Source: Stenotrophomonas sp046736075 (GTDB lineage: Bacteria; Pseudomonadota; Gammaproteobacteria; Xanthomonadales; Xanthomonadaceae). Taken from it: a DNA stretch of 64,000 nucleotides. This document shows positions 8,442 to 16,298 of this stretch, piece by piece (positions within the stretch are counted from its first letter, which is position 1; every line of letters starts with the position of its first letter). The notes under the pieces were generated by a model that searched no databases, was not told the DNA's origin, and was given only the letters and a program-made list of their open reading frames with translations. The stretch spans positions 124,001 to 188,000 of the forward strand of contig NZ_CP177163.1 of assembly GCF_046736075.1 (NCBI RefSeq), written 5' to 3'. The position numbers and the translations under genes are program-made.

Positions 8442-8449
8442 CGCGGCGA

Positions 8450-9931
8450 TCAGAACGCCCGCTCCAGCTTCAGGCTGACCAGGGTGCGGTCGTAGCCGTA
8501 CAGCCACCCTACGCTGCTGTCGACCTGGTTGTAACGCAGGGTCAGGCTGGGCACCAGGCCGGCCACGGCGAAGCGCTCGGCCTTGAGCACACCGATCCAG
8601 CCCTGCTCGTCATCGCGACGCGTGGCCGCCAGCAGGGGGCTGTACGCGTCGTAATCGCGGTGACGCAGTGCGGTGAACACGGTGGCACTCACGCCGTTCC
8701 ATTGGCGCACCGCCCCCAGGCGCACCCCGTACTGGCGATAGCCGTTGGACGCCTCGCGCGCGTCGCTGTCGAGCAGATCGACACCGCCGAACACGGTCCA
8801 GCGCGCACCCAGCCCCTGGTACCAGGTGGCATACACCGCGGCGCTGCGGCCGTCGTACTGCTCGGCATAGGCGGTCCGCCGGTAACGCGGGACCTTCCAG
8901 TCCGCCTCCAGCTTCAGCAGCTGCCGGGGCGATACCGTCCAGCTCCACTCGCCATGCAGGCCGGCCGCACCGAACAGTGCGCTGTTGCCCAACGCCTGGT
9001 AGTCGAACGACGGCGCCAGCGCCGCGCTGTGGCGACCGCTGCGCCAGCTGTAGCCGGCCTGCACGGCAAGATTGAATTCGTTGTAGGCCGCATGGTCGTC
9101 GAAGGCCTGCCCGTAGACCAGGCCACGTGCATACGCACCATGATGGCCGCGCAGCGCCCAGCGCCGCTCCAGGCTCGCATCGTAGTCCAGCCCGTTCGCG
9201 GCGATCGCCGCCGGCAGCTGCCGTTCGATGAAGCACGTGCCGCTGCCGTCCGCCAGCAGGCAGGTACGGCTGGCCGAGGTGCGGTTGATGTTGTCGCTCC
9301 AGGTGGGTCCTGCGGCCACCGCCCCCGTCCAGGTGGCGCGGTCGCGCAGCGCCTGGCGATAGCGCTGCACGCTGCGGCGCACGCCGTCCGTTCGCGGATC
9401 GTCGCCATCCAGGTCGGTTTCGATGGCTGCAAACCGTGTCGCGGCTTCGCGATCCTGCTGATCCTCGAACAGCACGCGCGCCAGTTCCAGCCGTGCCGGC
9501 AGGAAGCCGGGCTGCGCGGCAAGCAGCGCCCGGTAGGCGTCCGCGGCGGCCGCATAACGGCCGGCCACGCGTGCCAGCGCGCCCTGCGCGTAGTACACCA
9601 GCAGCGGATCGCGGTCCTCCAGCGTCAGGTATTCCGCCAGGAAACGCTGCGCTGCGGCCCACTGCTGGTGCTGCAGCGCCAGATACAGCGCCTGCCCGAC
9701 ATCATTGGCAGTGCGCTGCACGGTATAGGTCTGGCCGTCGATGGTGACGACCGGTCGCGCGCCCTGCCCGTCCTCGGCCAGCAGCTGCTGCTCGCGCGCA
9801 TGGCTGCGCAGCTGCGCGCCCTGTTCGAGCACGCGGCGCATGTCGTCGCGCTCCTGCGCATGCAGCGGCAGCGCCAGTCCCAGCACACAGACACAGCCCG
9901 CCCACCGGCGGGTCGAAGCAACAAGGGGCAT
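8450..9931 (-). CDS. Slam (surface lipoprotein assembly modifier) exporter for hemophilin
   Basis: 493 residues from the ATG at 9931 (an in-frame TTG at 9958 is less likely). After a signal peptide ('CVCVLGLALPLHAQ') comes a helical, TPR-like periplasmic domain ('AGRYAAAADAYRALLAAQPGFLPARLEL' pattern) and then a long beta-barrel region of alternating aromatic strands ending in a phenylalanine (…KLERAF). This is the two-part layout of Slam/DUF560 proteins, which carry TbpB-barrel cargo across the outer membrane. Its cargo is almost certainly the hemophilin just upstream, as for HsmA and HphA of Acinetobacter baumannii. Confidence 0.88.
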   Translation of the reverse strand: MPLVASTRRWAGCVCVLGLALPLHAQERDDMRRVLEQGAQLRSHAREQQLLAEDGQGARPVVTIDGQTYTVQRTANDVGQALYLALQHQQWAAAQRFLAEYLTLEDRDPLLVYYAQGALARVAGRYAAAADAYRALLAAQPGFLPARLELARVLFEDQQDREAATRFAAIETDLDGDDPRTDGVRRSVQRYRQALRDRATWTGAVAAGPTWSDNINRTSASRTCLLADGSGTCFIERQLPAAIAANGLDYDASLERRWALRGHHGAYARGLVYGQAFDDHAAYNEFNLAVQAGYSWRSGRHSAALAPSFDYQALGNSALFGAAGLHGEWSWTVSPRQLLKLEADWKVPRYRRTAYAEQYDGRSAAVYATWYQGLGARWTVFGGVDLLDSDAREASNGYRQYGVRLGAVRQWNGVSATVFTALRHRDYDAYSPLLAATRRDDEQGWIGVLKAERFAVAGLVPSLTLRYNQVDSSVGWLYGYDRTLVSLKLERAF

Positions 9932-10006
9932 CACGGAATCCAGCAGAGAGTGTGGCAAGGACTGGCGATTGGCGGCTTGTCCTTGCCCGGTCCATCAATG
10001 ACCACG

Positions 10007-10023
10007 CCGGTGGATCACACCGG
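10007..10023. repeat. Hairpin between hemophilin and slam
   Basis: CCGGTG-GATCA-CACCGG is a perfect 6-bp stem with a 5-base loop, 9 bases after the hemophilin stop. It has no T-run. It could protect the 3' end of the hemophilin mRNA or reduce read-through into the exporter gene. Confidence 0.4.
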
Positions 10024-10031
10024 AGCGGTCA

Positions 10032-10793
10032 TCAGTTCTTGGTGCCGCCGAAGGCGGTGTCGTACTGGCTGTTGCCGGCGAAGGTCGCGATGCCGGCCAG
10101 CGACGCCGCGTTGGCGCCGAAGAACTGGCCCTGCGTGGTGCCGGCGGCCCCATTGGCGAACGCCGCGCCGGCGAAGCTGGCACTGCCCGCATTGATGGAG
10201 GCGTTCACACCGACCACCAGCCCGGTGCCGTTGAGTACACCGGTCAGGGTGCCGGCGCCGAAGTCGGCATTGAACGTGCCCTGCAGCAGGTTGCTGCCGC
10301 TGAACTGGTTCAAGCCGGCCACCGCATAGCTGGCCGTGCCGGCCGGCAGCGTGGTGCCGGTGCGGTCGCCCACGTAATAGACCTGGCGGTTGCTGAAGCT
10401 GCTGGCGCCATCCCTGGACCATTCGCCGAACCAGACATCGCCGCTGCCGACCTTGACGAAGCTGAAGTAGCCCATGCCGCTGTGGCTGCCCGGCGTCCCG
10501 GTGATCGGCACGTTGAGGGTCTGCACGGTGACGCCGTTGATCGGGGTCTTGCCGCTGTAGGCGCTGAGCCCGGCGAAGTCGACTTTCAGGCCACCGGACA
10601 CGGTGGACACGCCGATGCCGGCCTTGTCGCGGCTGTGCGGACCCGCCTGCACCTGGGAGGCGCCCACGCTGATGTTGAACTCGGCGCTGGTGGACGGGCT
10701 GTTGGCACCGACGATGTCGGCGGCCTGGGCATTGCCGGCCAGCACGGTCAGGCTGGCCACGGCCAGCAGGGAGAGGGAGATGCGGATGTTCAT
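10032..10793 (-). CDS. Secreted hemophilin-like heme-binding protein (HphA-like, Slam substrate)
   Basis: 253 residues. The N-terminus is a signal peptidase I peptide (cleavage after 'AGNAQA', residue 24) without a lipobox cysteine, so the mature protein should be released rather than lipid-anchored. The C-terminal half ('FNADFGAGTLTGVLNG', then 'GQFFGANAASLAG', ending 'FGGTKN') is the 8-stranded TbpB_B_D barrel recognised by Slam exporters. The N-terminal half would be the ligand-binding handle domain, as in Haemophilus hemophilin and Acinetobacter HphA. It would capture heme, or heme from hemoglobin, and deliver it to the adjacent TonB receptor. Heme ligands cannot be assigned with confidence from sequence alone. 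Confidence 0.85.
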   Translation of the reverse strand: MNIRISLSLLAVASLTVLAGNAQAADIVGANSPSTSAEFNISVGASQVQAGPHSRDKAGIGVSTVSGGLKVDFAGLSAYSGKTPINGVTVQTLNVPITGTPGSHSGMGYFSFVKVGSGDVWFGEWSRDGASSFSNRQVYYVGDRTGTTLPAGTASYAVAGLNQFSGSNLLQGTFNADFGAGTLTGVLNGTGLVVGVNASINAGSASFAGAAFANGAAGTTQGQFFGANAASLAGIATFAGNSQYDTAFGGTKN

Positions 10794-10894
10794 GACAGTA
10801 CCTTTGAGAGAGATTCGTAAGGGATGCTGATACTTCCGGTCGGGCAGCTTTCACGGGCGCATGGCGGGCCTCCTTGGCGATCGGGGGTGGGACA

Positions 10895-13800
10895 TCAGAA
10901 CCGCGCCGTGAAGCCCAGCTTCAACGTGCGGCCGGGCGCGGCCATCGCCGAGCGCGTGGCCGGATCGACGTAGTAGCGGTTGGTCAGGTTGCTGCCGACC
11001 AGGTCCAGCGTGGCGTTCGCCGCCAGCTTCCAGGACACATAGGCATCAACGGTGGTGATGCTGCCCCAGGTGAACGGCACGTTGATCCACAGCAGGTTCG
11101 CCCGCGTTTCCTTCTGCGCGCGATAGGCATCCAGGTCCGGGTTGTCGTGCCCGCGGTAGTGCACCACGCGGCCGCCCACGTCGAGCCGGTCGGCGAACAG
11201 GCGGGCACCCAGCGACGCGTTGATCGACAGCCGCGGCACGGCCTGGGTGATCAGGTAGCCGCCGAGGAAGCCGTCCTGTACGCAGTCGGGCACCTGCCCG
11301 CGCACCCGGTCCAGCATCACTGCCGAACTCTCGTCGCAGACCTCGTTCTCCAGGGTGCGGGTGGCACCGAGGTCGCCGAAGAAGCGGCCGTTGTCGTAGC
11401 GCGCCTGCAGCTCCAGGCCGCGCAGGGTCTGCTTGTCGATGTTGTTGAACAGGAACAGGTTGTCGCGCTCGATCACATCGCGCGTCTTGTGCACGTAGTA
11501 GCCGAGCTTGACGTCGGCGGTCGCGGCCCCGCCGAACAGCCCGGACAGGTTGTGCACGTAGGCCACTTCCATGTTGTGGGCATGCTCGGGCTTCAGCGGG
11601 TACAGCGGGTTGAAGCTGCTGGAGAAGGCGATGGTGCTCTCGAACATGCTCGGGAACCGTTTGGCTTCGGCATAGCGCAGGTAGACGCGGCTGGTATCGC
11701 TGAGCTGCAGCGTGGCCGAGAAGGTCGGCAGCCAGGCGTGATCGCGACGGCGCGGATTGCCGCCACTGACGGCGGTGAGGCTGCCGGTCTGCACCGCGCA
11801 CAGGTCGGTGCCGTTGGCGTGGTACGGCTGGATGCCGGGCAATGCGGCGATCTCGCCATTGAGGCAGGGATTGTCGGCGCGGTGGTAGTTGCCCGCTGCG
11901 TCGGGTGTCCACGCACGGCTCTGCTCCACCGTGCGCGTATTGCCGATGGTGGCACGCAGCGCGGCAATGCTCTGGTCCACCACCGACCCCATGCCGATGC
12001 TCTGCCAGAACGCGCGCGAGGATTCCCAGCGGTCGATGTCGGCCTGCACATCGGCGGCGGTGATCGGTACCGCCACGCGGTAGCGCACCTCCCAGTTGCT
12101 GGCCGATGCCGTCTGCAGTTCCGGGTGCGCGTCGAGGAAGTCGTCGAAGGCCCAGTAACTGCTGTAGCGCATGCCGGCGTTGAGGGTCAGCGCCGGCACC
12201 GGCCGCCACTCCATGTCGAGGTAACCCTCCCACTCGTGGCGACGCCCGGCGCGCGGGTACATCCGCCAGCCGTCGGACGCACCAAAGTAGGCATCCTCCG
12301 AGCGCAGCGTTTCGTGCTGGAGGTTGCCGCCCACGGTCAATGCCAGGCTGTCGGCGAGGGCGAAGCGGTTGCTCAGCGTGGCCCCGTTGCGCGTACTGCG
12401 CGCGTTGGCCAGCGCGGTGTTCTTCAGGATCGGGCTCCAGGCCGGATTCCACTGCGGGTTGCCCTGGGCATAGTTGGGAAAGCCGCCCGCGCTGTAGGTG
12501 TCGCTGACCGTGTCGGTGCGCCACAGATTGGCGTACACGTCCAGCCAGCGGCTGCCCGCCGGCTGGTACTTGTATTCCAGGTTCCAGGATTCGGCATCGA
12601 CCCGGCTCAGCGGCCACTGCACCGCCCCGCTGCTGCTGTCGATCCGCGAGGGCATCACTTCACCATAGTGCGACAGCGTATCGCGGTAGGTCAGCCGCAG
12701 CAGCTGGTCGTCGCCGGGGTGCCAGGTCGCTTTGAGCAGCCAGGATTCCTGCTCGCTGGAGGTGTTGGGCACTTCGTCACCGGGCTTGAACGCCAGCGCC
12801 AGCGTGCGGATGTAGTCCTCGGCCAGGGTGCGGTCGCCATCCTGCTGGTAGTACCCGGCGCCGCGGGTGCCGGAAAAGTAGTTGCCCCGATCGCGGTAGG
12901 CGTAGGCCGCCAGCACATCCACCTGCTCGTTGCGCGCGCCCAGTGCCAGCCGGTAGGCGTAATCCTCGCCGGCGAACACGTTGTTGCCGCCCCGCGATTT
13001 CAGGTCCACGCGCAGGGTTCTGTCGGTGTAGGGCGAGGCCGGCGAGGCCTGCGGGAAGCCCTCCACGGTGCGGTAGTCCTCGCCGGTGTGCAGCCGCGGG
13101 AGGCGGGGCGCGACCGCATTGCTGCTGCCCTCCAGCTTGAACTCGCCGCCGACGCGCTCGCCTTCCTCCAGCACATCGTCCACGTCCAGGGTCTTGATCA
13201 CCATCGCCCCGCCAATGCCGGTGTGCACGTCGCGCACCAGGCCGGGGCCCTTGATCACCTGGATGCCGCCGATCAGGTTGGGATCGATGTAGTTGCGGTT
13301 GCCTACGCCGTTGTAGCCACGCCATACGGTCAGCGCCTGCTCGGTGCCGTCGATGGTCACCGGCACCCGCCCCGGCCCCTGGATGCCGCGGATGTTGATG
13401 TCCAGCGCGCCGCTGTTGCGCGCGTCGCCGCTGAACACCCCGACCAGGTCCTTGACCAGGTCCGCCGGGTTGGCGCCCTTGTAGCGTTCGACCTGCTCAC
13501 GCCCGGAATAGACCGTGGAACGGTCCAGCTCGAACACGTCATCCTTGCCGCGCAGGTCGCGGGCGCGGCCGGTGCTTTCGATGGGGCTGGCCCCGACCCG
13601 CAGCGTGTCGGTGACGATCACATCGGCGGCGGCCGGTGCGGCCGCCTCGATCGCCCAGCTCCCCGGGGCGATCGGTCGCGCCACCAGACCGGTGCCACGC
13701 AGCAGCGCCTGCAGCCCCTGCTCCGGCGTCAGCCTGCCCTGCACCGGCATGGACCGCAGTCCCTCGGCCACCGCGCTGCGGAACACCACCTGCACGCCGG

Positions 13801-13990
13801 CCTCGCGTCCGAACCGGCGCAGCGCCGGATCCAGCGGCTGGGCCGGGATATCGAAGGGGGTCGCGACACTGCTGCCGTCGCGCGGTTGCGCGTTGGCCGC
13901 CGGCGCAGCCGTGGCCAGGGCGGCGGCGATCCCCGCCGCAAGCGTCGCAGTGAAGAACCGGCGGCGCCGGGAGGGCGAAGCAGACAGCAT
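10895..13990 (-). CDS. TonB-dependent heme/hemophilin receptor with STN signalling domain (HphR-like)
   Basis: 1031 residues. A signal peptide (to about residue 33) is followed by an STN domain (about 45-115) that signals to FecR-type anti-sigma factors, a plug domain (about 140-290, with 'INIRGIQGPGRVPVTIDGTEQ') and a 22-strand barrel ending in F ('LKLGFTARF'). The barrel carries the heme-receptor-type stretch 'YAEAKRFPSMFE…NPLYPLKPEHAHNMEVAY'. The ATG at 13990 has a strong GAGGAG Shine-Dalgarno that is part of an inverted repeat. It lies between fecR and the hemophilin gene, so loaded hemophilin is the likely ligand and also the inducing signal. Confidence 0.9.
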   Translation of the reverse strand: MLSASPSRRRRFFTATLAAGIAAALATAAPAANAQPRDGSSVATPFDIPAQPLDPALRRFGREAGVQVVFRSAVAEGLRSMPVQGRLTPEQGLQALLRGTGLVARPIAPGSWAIEAAAPAAADVIVTDTLRVGASPIESTGRARDLRGKDDVFELDRSTVYSGREQVERYKGANPADLVKDLVGVFSGDARNSGALDINIRGIQGPGRVPVTIDGTEQALTVWRGYNGVGNRNYIDPNLIGGIQVIKGPGLVRDVHTGIGGAMVIKTLDVDDVLEEGERVGGEFKLEGSSNAVAPRLPRLHTGEDYRTVEGFPQASPASPYTDRTLRVDLKSRGGNNVFAGEDYAYRLALGARNEQVDVLAAYAYRDRGNYFSGTRGAGYYQQDGDRTLAEDYIRTLALAFKPGDEVPNTSSEQESWLLKATWHPGDDQLLRLTYRDTLSHYGEVMPSRIDSSSGAVQWPLSRVDAESWNLEYKYQPAGSRWLDVYANLWRTDTVSDTYSAGGFPNYAQGNPQWNPAWSPILKNTALANARSTRNGATLSNRFALADSLALTVGGNLQHETLRSEDAYFGASDGWRMYPRAGRRHEWEGYLDMEWRPVPALTLNAGMRYSSYWAFDDFLDAHPELQTASASNWEVRYRVAVPITAADVQADIDRWESSRAFWQSIGMGSVVDQSIAALRATIGNTRTVEQSRAWTPDAAGNYHRADNPCLNGEIAALPGIQPYHANGTDLCAVQTGSLTAVSGGNPRRRDHAWLPTFSATLQLSDTSRVYLRYAEAKRFPSMFESTIAFSSSFNPLYPLKPEHAHNMEVAYVHNLSGLFGGAATADVKLGYYVHKTRDVIERDNLFLFNNIDKQTLRGLELQARYDNGRFFGDLGATRTLENEVCDESSAVMLDRVRGQVPDCVQDGFLGGYLITQAVPRLSINASLGARLFADRLDVGGRVVHYRGHDNPDLDAYRAQKETRANLLWINVPFTWGSITTVDAYVSWKLAANATLDLVGSNLTNRYYVDPATRSAMAAPGRTLKLGFTARF

Positions 13991-13999
13991 TGAACAGGA

Positions 14000-14061
14000 C
14001 TCCTCAAGGATGACGTTGCCGCCGATGCATCGGGCATCGAGGGCGCGGGTGGCTTGAGGAG
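14000..14061 (-). promoter_or_regulatory. Leader hairpin that can mask the receptor's ribosome binding site
   Basis: On the minus strand CTCCTCAAG (14061-14053) is the exact complement of CTTGAGGAG (14008-14000), whose GAGGAG is the Shine-Dalgarno 9 bases before the receptor ATG. Between them sits a smaller hairpin, GATGC-N5-GCATC. If both are transcribed, the long stem would hide the ribosome binding site. Confidence 0.55.
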
Positions 14062-14187
14062 AAACCGTGTTCCGCTCTGGCTATGTCACTAAAGACAACC
14101 GTGCGGGCCATCTGCCCACACCAATCGCATCGGAGGCGCATGCACGCGGCGGCTGGCCGCCACACACCCTGATCGTCATGCCGGCGC

Positions 14188-15153
14188 TCACCACACCACC
14201 ATTGCCCCACCCGGCAGGCGGCGCACCTGCAGGCCGCTTTGCCCTGCGATGGCCTGGATGGCCTGGTCCGGCTGATCGACATGGAACACTGCCGAGATGG
14301 GGGTGGCGGCACCTGCCTGGCCCACTACCCACACCGGCGCGCTGCGGTAGCGCGCCATCCGTGCAATGGCCTGATCGGCAGGCGTACGATCCAGCAGCAC
14401 ATCGCCACGGCGCCACGGCGCGATGTCCTCCAGGGCGACCGCGCCAGGCTCGCCCACCGGCTCGCCGCGCGCGTCGAAGGCCAGCCGCTGGCCGGCCCGC
14501 AGGCGGCCGAGCACACCGCTGCCGGCGCTGACCTCCACTTCGCCCTCGCTGACAGCGGTGACGATGGCGCCGGGCTGCATGTCCACCGCAAACGCGGTGC
14601 CGATGTCCAGCACTTCACCCTCACCGGCATGCACCACGAACGGCAGCGGTGCATGCACCACATCAAACCAGGCGCGCCCCTGCAGCAGCACGACCGTGCG
14701 CTGTGCCGCGTCGAAGCGCACCGCCAGCGCGGAGTCGGCATCCAGCACCACGGTACTGCCATCGGGCAGCCGCGCCGTGCGCGGCTGGCTGCCGCTCTGC
14801 AGGTCGCTGCGCAGTTCCAGCAACAGCGGCGGGCCGAGCCCGACCGCCAGGGCAAGCACCGCGGCCACCGCCAACAGGCGGCTCCGCCAGCGCCGACGGT
14901 GCAGCCGCTGGTGCGCCTGCGGCAGCGGCTCGATCAGGCCGGGCAAGGCGGCAAGTACGTCCGGCCCGGCCGCATCGACCTGCCGCCAGAACGCACGCTG
15001 CCGCTCGAACGCCACGCGGTGACGCGGATCGGCCTGCAGCCAGGCCTCGAGCCGTCGCTGCGCAGCGGCGTCGAAGGCCTCGTCCTGCTGCCGCAGCGTC
15101 CAGCGCAGCGCCTGGCGCAGCTGACGGGGCGTCGGGGGGGCGGTATCGCTCAT
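14188..15153 (-). CDS. FecR-family anti-sigma factor/signal transducer
   Basis: 321 residues from the ATG at 15153, which has an AGG 8 bases upstream. The cytoplasmic N-terminal domain (about residues 8-75, with 'AFERQRAFWRQV') binds the sigma factor. One membrane helix ('LLAVAAVLALAVGLGPPLLL') follows, then the periplasmic FecR domain ('RTARLPDGSTVVLDADSALAV', 'GRAWFDVVH', 'VTAVSEGEVEV'). The STN-contacting domain is at the C-terminus. It transmits the heme-loaded receptor signal to the adjacent ECF sigma factor. The gene lies 88 bases after the sigma gene, in the same direction. Confidence 0.92.
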   Translation of the reverse strand: MSDTAPPTPRQLRQALRWTLRQQDEAFDAAAQRRLEAWLQADPRHRVAFERQRAFWRQVDAAGPDVLAALPGLIEPLPQAHQRLHRRRWRSRLLAVAAVLALAVGLGPPLLLELRSDLQSGSQPRTARLPDGSTVVLDADSALAVRFDAAQRTVVLLQGRAWFDVVHAPLPFVVHAGEGEVLDIGTAFAVDMQPGAIVTAVSEGEVEVSAGSGVLGRLRAGQRLAFDARGEPVGEPGAVALEDIAPWRRGDVLLDRTPADQAIARMARYRSAPVWVVGQAGAATPISAVFHVDQPDQAIQAIAGQSGLQVRRLPGGAMVVW

Positions 15154-15241
15154 GCTATCGACCTGCTGTGCCGCCGCGCGGCACCCTTGGGAGTACAGAC
15201 AAACCAGGGCGCGATCTGCCCACGGCAGCAACCGGCCGCGT

Positions 15242-15736
15242 TCATGCGCCGTGGTACCGCTGGATCAGCAGGGCCGCACGCAGCACGTGCTTGCCCACCA
15301 GGCTCTTGGAAATGCCCATGCGCGCGGCGATTTCGCGTTCGGACAGCCCCATGTAGCGGTTGAGCACGAAGGCGCGGCGGACCGGTTCCGGCAGTGCCAG
15401 GATGGTCTGGGTGATCTCGCGCAGCTGCGCCTGCGCCAGCGCCGTGCGCTCGCCATCGGTCCCTTCGCCGGCCCCCTCGCGCGCCGCCTCGGCCAGTGCG
15501 CGGCGTTCACGGGTGTCGGCCTGGCGGCGGTTGAGCGCGTGGTGGTACGCCATCCGATAGAGGTAGCCGCGCGGATCGTCGATCGGCGGCTCACCCGGCA
15601 CGGCACTGGCCTTCAGGTAGAGGTTCTGCAGGGTGTCTTCGGTGCTTGGCGGGTCCAGGTAACGACCCAGAAACCGGGACAGAGCAGGCCGTTCTCGAAT
15701 CAGCAGTTCGACCAGGACAACAGCATTGGGGGGCAT
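15242..15736 (-). CDS. FecI-type ECF RNA polymerase sigma factor
   Basis: 164 residues from the ATG at 15736 (an upstream in-frame start at 15805 would add 23 basic, unconserved residues). Region 2 is seen in 'LYLKASAV…DDPRGYLYRMAYHHALNRRQ' and region 4 in 'LPEPVRRAFVLNRYMGLSEREIAARMGISKSLVGKHV'. It should transcribe the receptor-hemophilin-slam genes when released by FecR. No textbook Fur box was recognised in the 90 bases upstream. Confidence 0.93.
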   Translation of the reverse strand: MPPNAVVLVELLIRERPALSRFLGRYLDPPSTEDTLQNLYLKASAVPGEPPIDDPRGYLYRMAYHHALNRRQADTRERRALAEAAREGAGEGTDGERTALAQAQLREITQTILALPEPVRRAFVLNRYMGLSEREIAARMGISKSLVGKHVLRAALLIQRYHGA

Positions 15737-15826
15737 GCGCAAACCAGCGCGGAACCGGGAATGATGGGCGTGATGGCGACGGTCCGAGCGCCCTAGTGTA
15801 GGCACAAACCCTGAATGCCGATAGCG

Positions 15827-16222
15827 TCAGCCCGGGCGCGACGCACTGCGCATCAACGCGCGGAAGCGCGGACAGGCCAGGTGGCTCGGTGCGCGGCAGC
15901 GCGCCGCATGGCGCAGGCCGTCGCGCACCCGGGTCAGGGTCTGGATGCGGCGATCGAGTGCATCGGCCCTGGCGCTCAGCTGCGCCCGGTCGAAGCCGTT
16001 CGCCCCCACACTGCCCAGCAGCGTGCCGATCTCCTGCAGTGTCATGCCTGCCGCGCGCCCCAGGGCGATCAGCGCCAGCTGCTCCAGCACCCCCGCGCCG
16101 AACACCCGGCGCAGCCCGCGCCGCCCGATCGGCTGGATCAACCCGACGCTCTCGTAATGCCGCAACGCCGACGCGGCCAGCCCCGAGCGGCGCGCGACCT
16201 CGGCAATATCCAGCTCCTGCAT
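15827..16222 (-). CDS. MerR-family transcriptional regulator
   Basis: 131 residues. The N-terminal MerR helix-turn-helix is at residues 4-20 ('DIAEVARRSGLAASALRHYESVGLI'), then a coiled-coil dimerisation helix with 'RADALDRRIQTLTRVRDGLRHAARC'. The C-terminus has two cysteines ('CRAPSHLACPRF') reminiscent of redox- or electrophile-sensing members. It is divergent from a methyltransferase. The gap holds a promoter with the 19-base spacer characteristic of MerR control, so the pair is probably autoregulated. Confidence 0.85.
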   Translation of the reverse strand: MQELDIAEVARRSGLAASALRHYESVGLIQPIGRRGLRRVFGAGVLEQLALIALGRAAGMTLQEIGTLLGSVGANGFDRAQLSARADALDRRIQTLTRVRDGLRHAARCRAPSHLACPRFRALMRSASRPG

Positions 16223-16225
16223 CGC

Positions 16226-16256
16226 TTGACCTCATGTGCACTTGAAGTGGCACAGT
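16226..16256 (+). promoter_or_regulatory. MerR-type promoter with long spacer and operator
   Basis: TTGACC (-35, 16226-16231) and CACAGT (-10, 16251-16256) are separated by 19 bases, the overlong spacing that MerR regulators correct by twisting DNA. The perfect palindrome CACTT-G-AAGTG (16239-16249) lies in the spacer. It faces the methyltransferase gene at 16299. Confidence 0.6.
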
Positions 16257-16298
16257 GCGGGCTCTCTCCCCTGCTGGCAAGTCCGAAGCGAGTCCGCC

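Noticed and set aside
5552..10195. A plus-strand frame open for 1547 codons running opposite several genes
   Set aside because: It crosses the coding regions of the MDR dehydrogenase, mntH and slam in other frames, has no recognisable domain, and is rich in His/Gln/Arg as expected of antisense or shifted frames in GC-rich DNA.
10874..13993. A 1039-codon plus-strand frame opposite the TonB receptor
   Set aside because: The minus-strand frame is a complete receptor with signal peptide, STN, plug and barrel. The antisense frame is a compositional mirror without domains.
15737..15826. Fur box upstream of the FecI-type sigma gene
   Set aside because: I looked for the GATAATGAT-type 19-mer and found only a weak partial match (TGCCGATAGCG); not enough to report, although iron control would be expected.
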